From Acidobacterium sp. (GTDB lineage: Bacteria > Acidobacteriota > Vicinamibacteria > Vicinamibacterales > UBA2999): 64,000 bases of DNA. The notes below the pieces were generated by a model, which did not search any database, was not told the origin of the DNA, and saw nothing but the letters and a program-made list of their open reading frames with translations. The translations under genes were made by a program, and so were the position numbers. Where the stretch lies: the NCBI GenBank assembly GCA_002737365.1, contig NSIL01000006.1, forward strand, positions 62,001-126,000, given 5' to 3'. Every line of letters starts with the position of its first letter. Position 1 is the stretch's first letter. Below are positions 62,534-64,000 of the stretch, in pieces.

Positions 62534-63966
62534 GGCGCCACAACCGCCTGCTGGTCGCCTTCCACGTTGGCACCGATGCGGTGATGGCGATGATGGCCTT
62601 TCTGCTCGCCTACGTGCTGCGCTTCGAGTCGGGCTTGTTCGAAATCACGCGCGGCCAGCCACCCATCGAGCAGTACTTCAGCGTGCTGCCGTTCGTCGCG
62701 CTGGTGGTGCCGCTCGGCTTCCACTTCCAGGGTCTCTATCGCCTGCGCCGCGGCCGCTCGCGCATCGACGATTTCTTCAACGTGCTGGTCGGCAGCATCT
62801 TCGCGGTGGTGCTCGGCATTGTCAGCACGCTTTACTTCCAGGCCTATTACGCCTCGGATGGGCAACGCGAGATCGGGGCCTTCGCCGTGTCGCGGCTGGT
62901 GTGGGGCCTGTTTCTGGCCGGCAACATCGCGTGTGGGTATCTGTCGCGCAAGTTCATTCGCGAAGCGCTGGAACGGCGCTGGCTGGCGGGGGTCGGCCTG
63001 CGGCGTATTCTGATTGCTGGCGCCGGCGAACTGGGCCGCGTCGTCGCCGACCGCATGCTCGAGCATCGTGAGCTCGGCTACCAACTGGTCGGCTTCGTGG
63101 ACGACAAGGCCGGCGGCGATCACCTGGGTTATCGGGGCCTGCCGCTGCTCGGTTCATTGAGCGAGGCGGCGGCGATTGTCGCCAACGAGAAGATCGATGA
63201 CCTGTATGTCGCGCTGCCCCTCGAAGAACACATGAAGCTGCTCGACCTGGTCGAGTCGACCAGCCGTGAGGGCGTCGACGTCAAGGTCGTGCCGGACCTG
63301 CTGCAATTCATCGCCTTGCGCGCGCGCCTTGAGGACCTCGATGGCGTGCCCGTCATCAACCTGAACGACGTGCCCATGCAGGGGGTGAGCGCCTTCATCA
63401 AGCGGTCGCTCGACATCCTGATTTCGATGGGCGCCCTGGCGGCCATGGCGCTGCCCGGCCTGCTGATCTCATGGCTGATCAAGCGCAATTCGCCCGGCCC
63501 GGTGTTCTACACCCAGGAGCGCATGGGTCTCGACGGCAAGCAGTTTCAGGTCTATAAATTCCGCACCATGCCGATCGACGCCGAACGTGAAGGCCCGGTG
63601 TGGTCTGACGAGAACGACCCGCGCGCCACCGGCATTGGCGCCTGGCTGCGCGCGCACGATCTGGACGAGTGGCCGCAGTTCTGGAACGTGCTGGTCGGCG
63701 AGATGTCGATTGTCGGCCCGCGGCCGGAGCGGCCGTTCTTCGTCGAGCAGTTCAAGCACCGGATCCCGCAATACATGCTGCGCCACAAGGTCAAGGCCGG
63801 CATCACCGGCTGGGCCCAGGTCAACGGCTGGCGTGGCAACACCTCGCTCGAGAAACGCATCGAGTACGACCTGTATTACATCGAGAACTGGTCGGTGACT
63901 CTCGACATCAAAATCATGTGGCTGACATTGATCCGCGTCCTGGCCCCTAATCGCGGAGCTGTGTAA
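62527..63966 (+). CDS. wcaJ: Undecaprenyl-phosphate sugar-phosphotransferase (WcaJ/polyprenyl type)
   Basis: Starts polysaccharide assembly by moving a sugar-1-phosphate, usually glucose, onto undecaprenyl phosphate. 479 residues: four N-terminal membrane helices, a cytoplasmic Rossmann-like CoA_binding_3 domain (RILIAGAGELGRVVADRML), a fifth helix, then the catalytic Bac_transf domain with FYTQERMGLDGKQFQVYKFRTM, DEWPQFWNVLVGEMSIVGPRPERP and GITGWAQVNGWRG. It overlaps the previous gene by 7 bases. Confidence 0.92.
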   Translation: MVRRHNRLLVAFHVGTDAVMAMMAFLLAYVLRFESGLFEITRGQPPIEQYFSVLPFVALVVPLGFHFQGLYRLRRGRSRIDDFFNVLVGSIFAVVLGIVSTLYFQAYYASDGQREIGAFAVSRLVWGLFLAGNIACGYLSRKFIREALERRWLAGVGLRRILIAGAGELGRVVADRMLEHRELGYQLVGFVDDKAGGDHLGYRGLPLLGSLSEAAAIVANEKIDDLYVALPLEEHMKLLDLVESTSREGVDVKVVPDLLQFIALRARLEDLDGVPVINLNDVPMQGVSAFIKRSLDILISMGALAAMALPGLLISWLIKRNSPGPVFYTQERMGLDGKQFQVYKFRTMPIDAEREGPVWSDENDPRATGIGAWLRAHDLDEWPQFWNVLVGEMSIVGPRPERPFFVEQFKHRIPQYMLRHKVKAGITGWAQVNGWRGNTSLEKRIEYDLYYIENWSVTLDIKIMWLTLIRVLAPNRGAV

Positions 63967-63967
63967 C

Positions 63968-64000
63968 GTGCCGAGAGTTGTCATTACCGGCGCCGCCGGG
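63968..64000 (+). CDS. NAD-dependent sugar epimerase/dehydratase, first 11 codons only
   Basis: GTG 63968 opens a frame reading MPRVVITGAAG, the beginning of a Rossmann-fold GxxGxxG nucleotide-sugar enzyme, and runs off the window. It starts 1 base after the wcaJ stop, so it continues the polysaccharide operon. The exact enzyme cannot be told. Confidence 0.6.
   Translation, partial: MPRVVITGAAG

Overview
The window is one stretch of a GC-rich bacterial chromosome, most likely an acidobacterium of the Vicinamibacteria type. This rests on several inferences: very large Oar-like TonB-dependent receptors with an N-terminal carboxypeptidase-regulatory domain, a VWFA-related protein of the kind found mainly in Acidobacteria, an outer-membrane DUF5916 protein, and short palindromic repeats scattered between and inside genes. 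There is no prophage, CRISPR array or complete insertion sequence. Two tRNAs are present (Phe-GAA and Pro-GGG), both on the minus strand.

Layout. 1-4109 (minus): FG-GAP protein, Maf, CcmE and CcmF; CcmE has the unusual CxxxY haem-binding motif. 4149-7920: dciA-like gene, thiolase, a convergent YdjM-type membrane protein, recA and a PAP2 phosphatase. 7921-8690: repeat cluster, tRNA-Phe and a decayed beta-lactamase-family gene. 8713-24351: two Oar-type receptors, a DUF5916 barrel, an exported helical-repeat protein, a VWFA protein, a sulfite-oxidase-like molybdoenzyme and a TPR lipoprotein-like protein, with an aminotransferase pseudogene. 24528-35614: ilvD, an S4-domain protein, a UPF0182 membrane protein, moaA, a bacilliredoxin, a class II photolyase, an amidohydrolase, a deacylase pseudogene and a diaminopropionate-lyase-like enzyme. 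35655-41233 (minus): a five-gene operon for a Tat-exported molybdenum hydroxylase with its own membrane cytochrome b. 41340-47251: Sua5-type threonylcarbamoyl-AMP synthase, DUF3810, tRNA-Pro, MerR-like regulator, der, an IHF/HU protein and a site-2 protease. 47252-57125 (minus): a tightly packed eight-gene unit ugd-galE-msbA-yicC-gmk-coaBC-udg-priA. 57221-64000 (plus): five glycosyltransferases, a WcaJ-type initiating sugar-phosphate transferase and the start of an epimerase, which together form an exopolysaccharide locus fed by the UDP-sugars from ugd and galE.

Three themes stand out. First, at least ten transcription units have a TANNNT hexamer 6 or 7 bases before the start codon and no Shine-Dalgarno sequence, which is the signature of leaderless mRNAs. 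At 17857-17883 two such promoters are fused back to back inside a palindrome. Second, three families of short palindromic repeats occur. Two of them are translated in frame inside conserved proteins (Maf, VWFA, PriA, uracil-DNA glycosylase, a TPR protein); the third is joined to the 3' CCA end of both tRNAs. Third, three genes have decayed in place, two of them by internal deletion that leaves recognisable ends.

Limits: identifications come from reading motifs in the translated sequence, with no database search. Start sites were chosen from context and are marked where uncertain.
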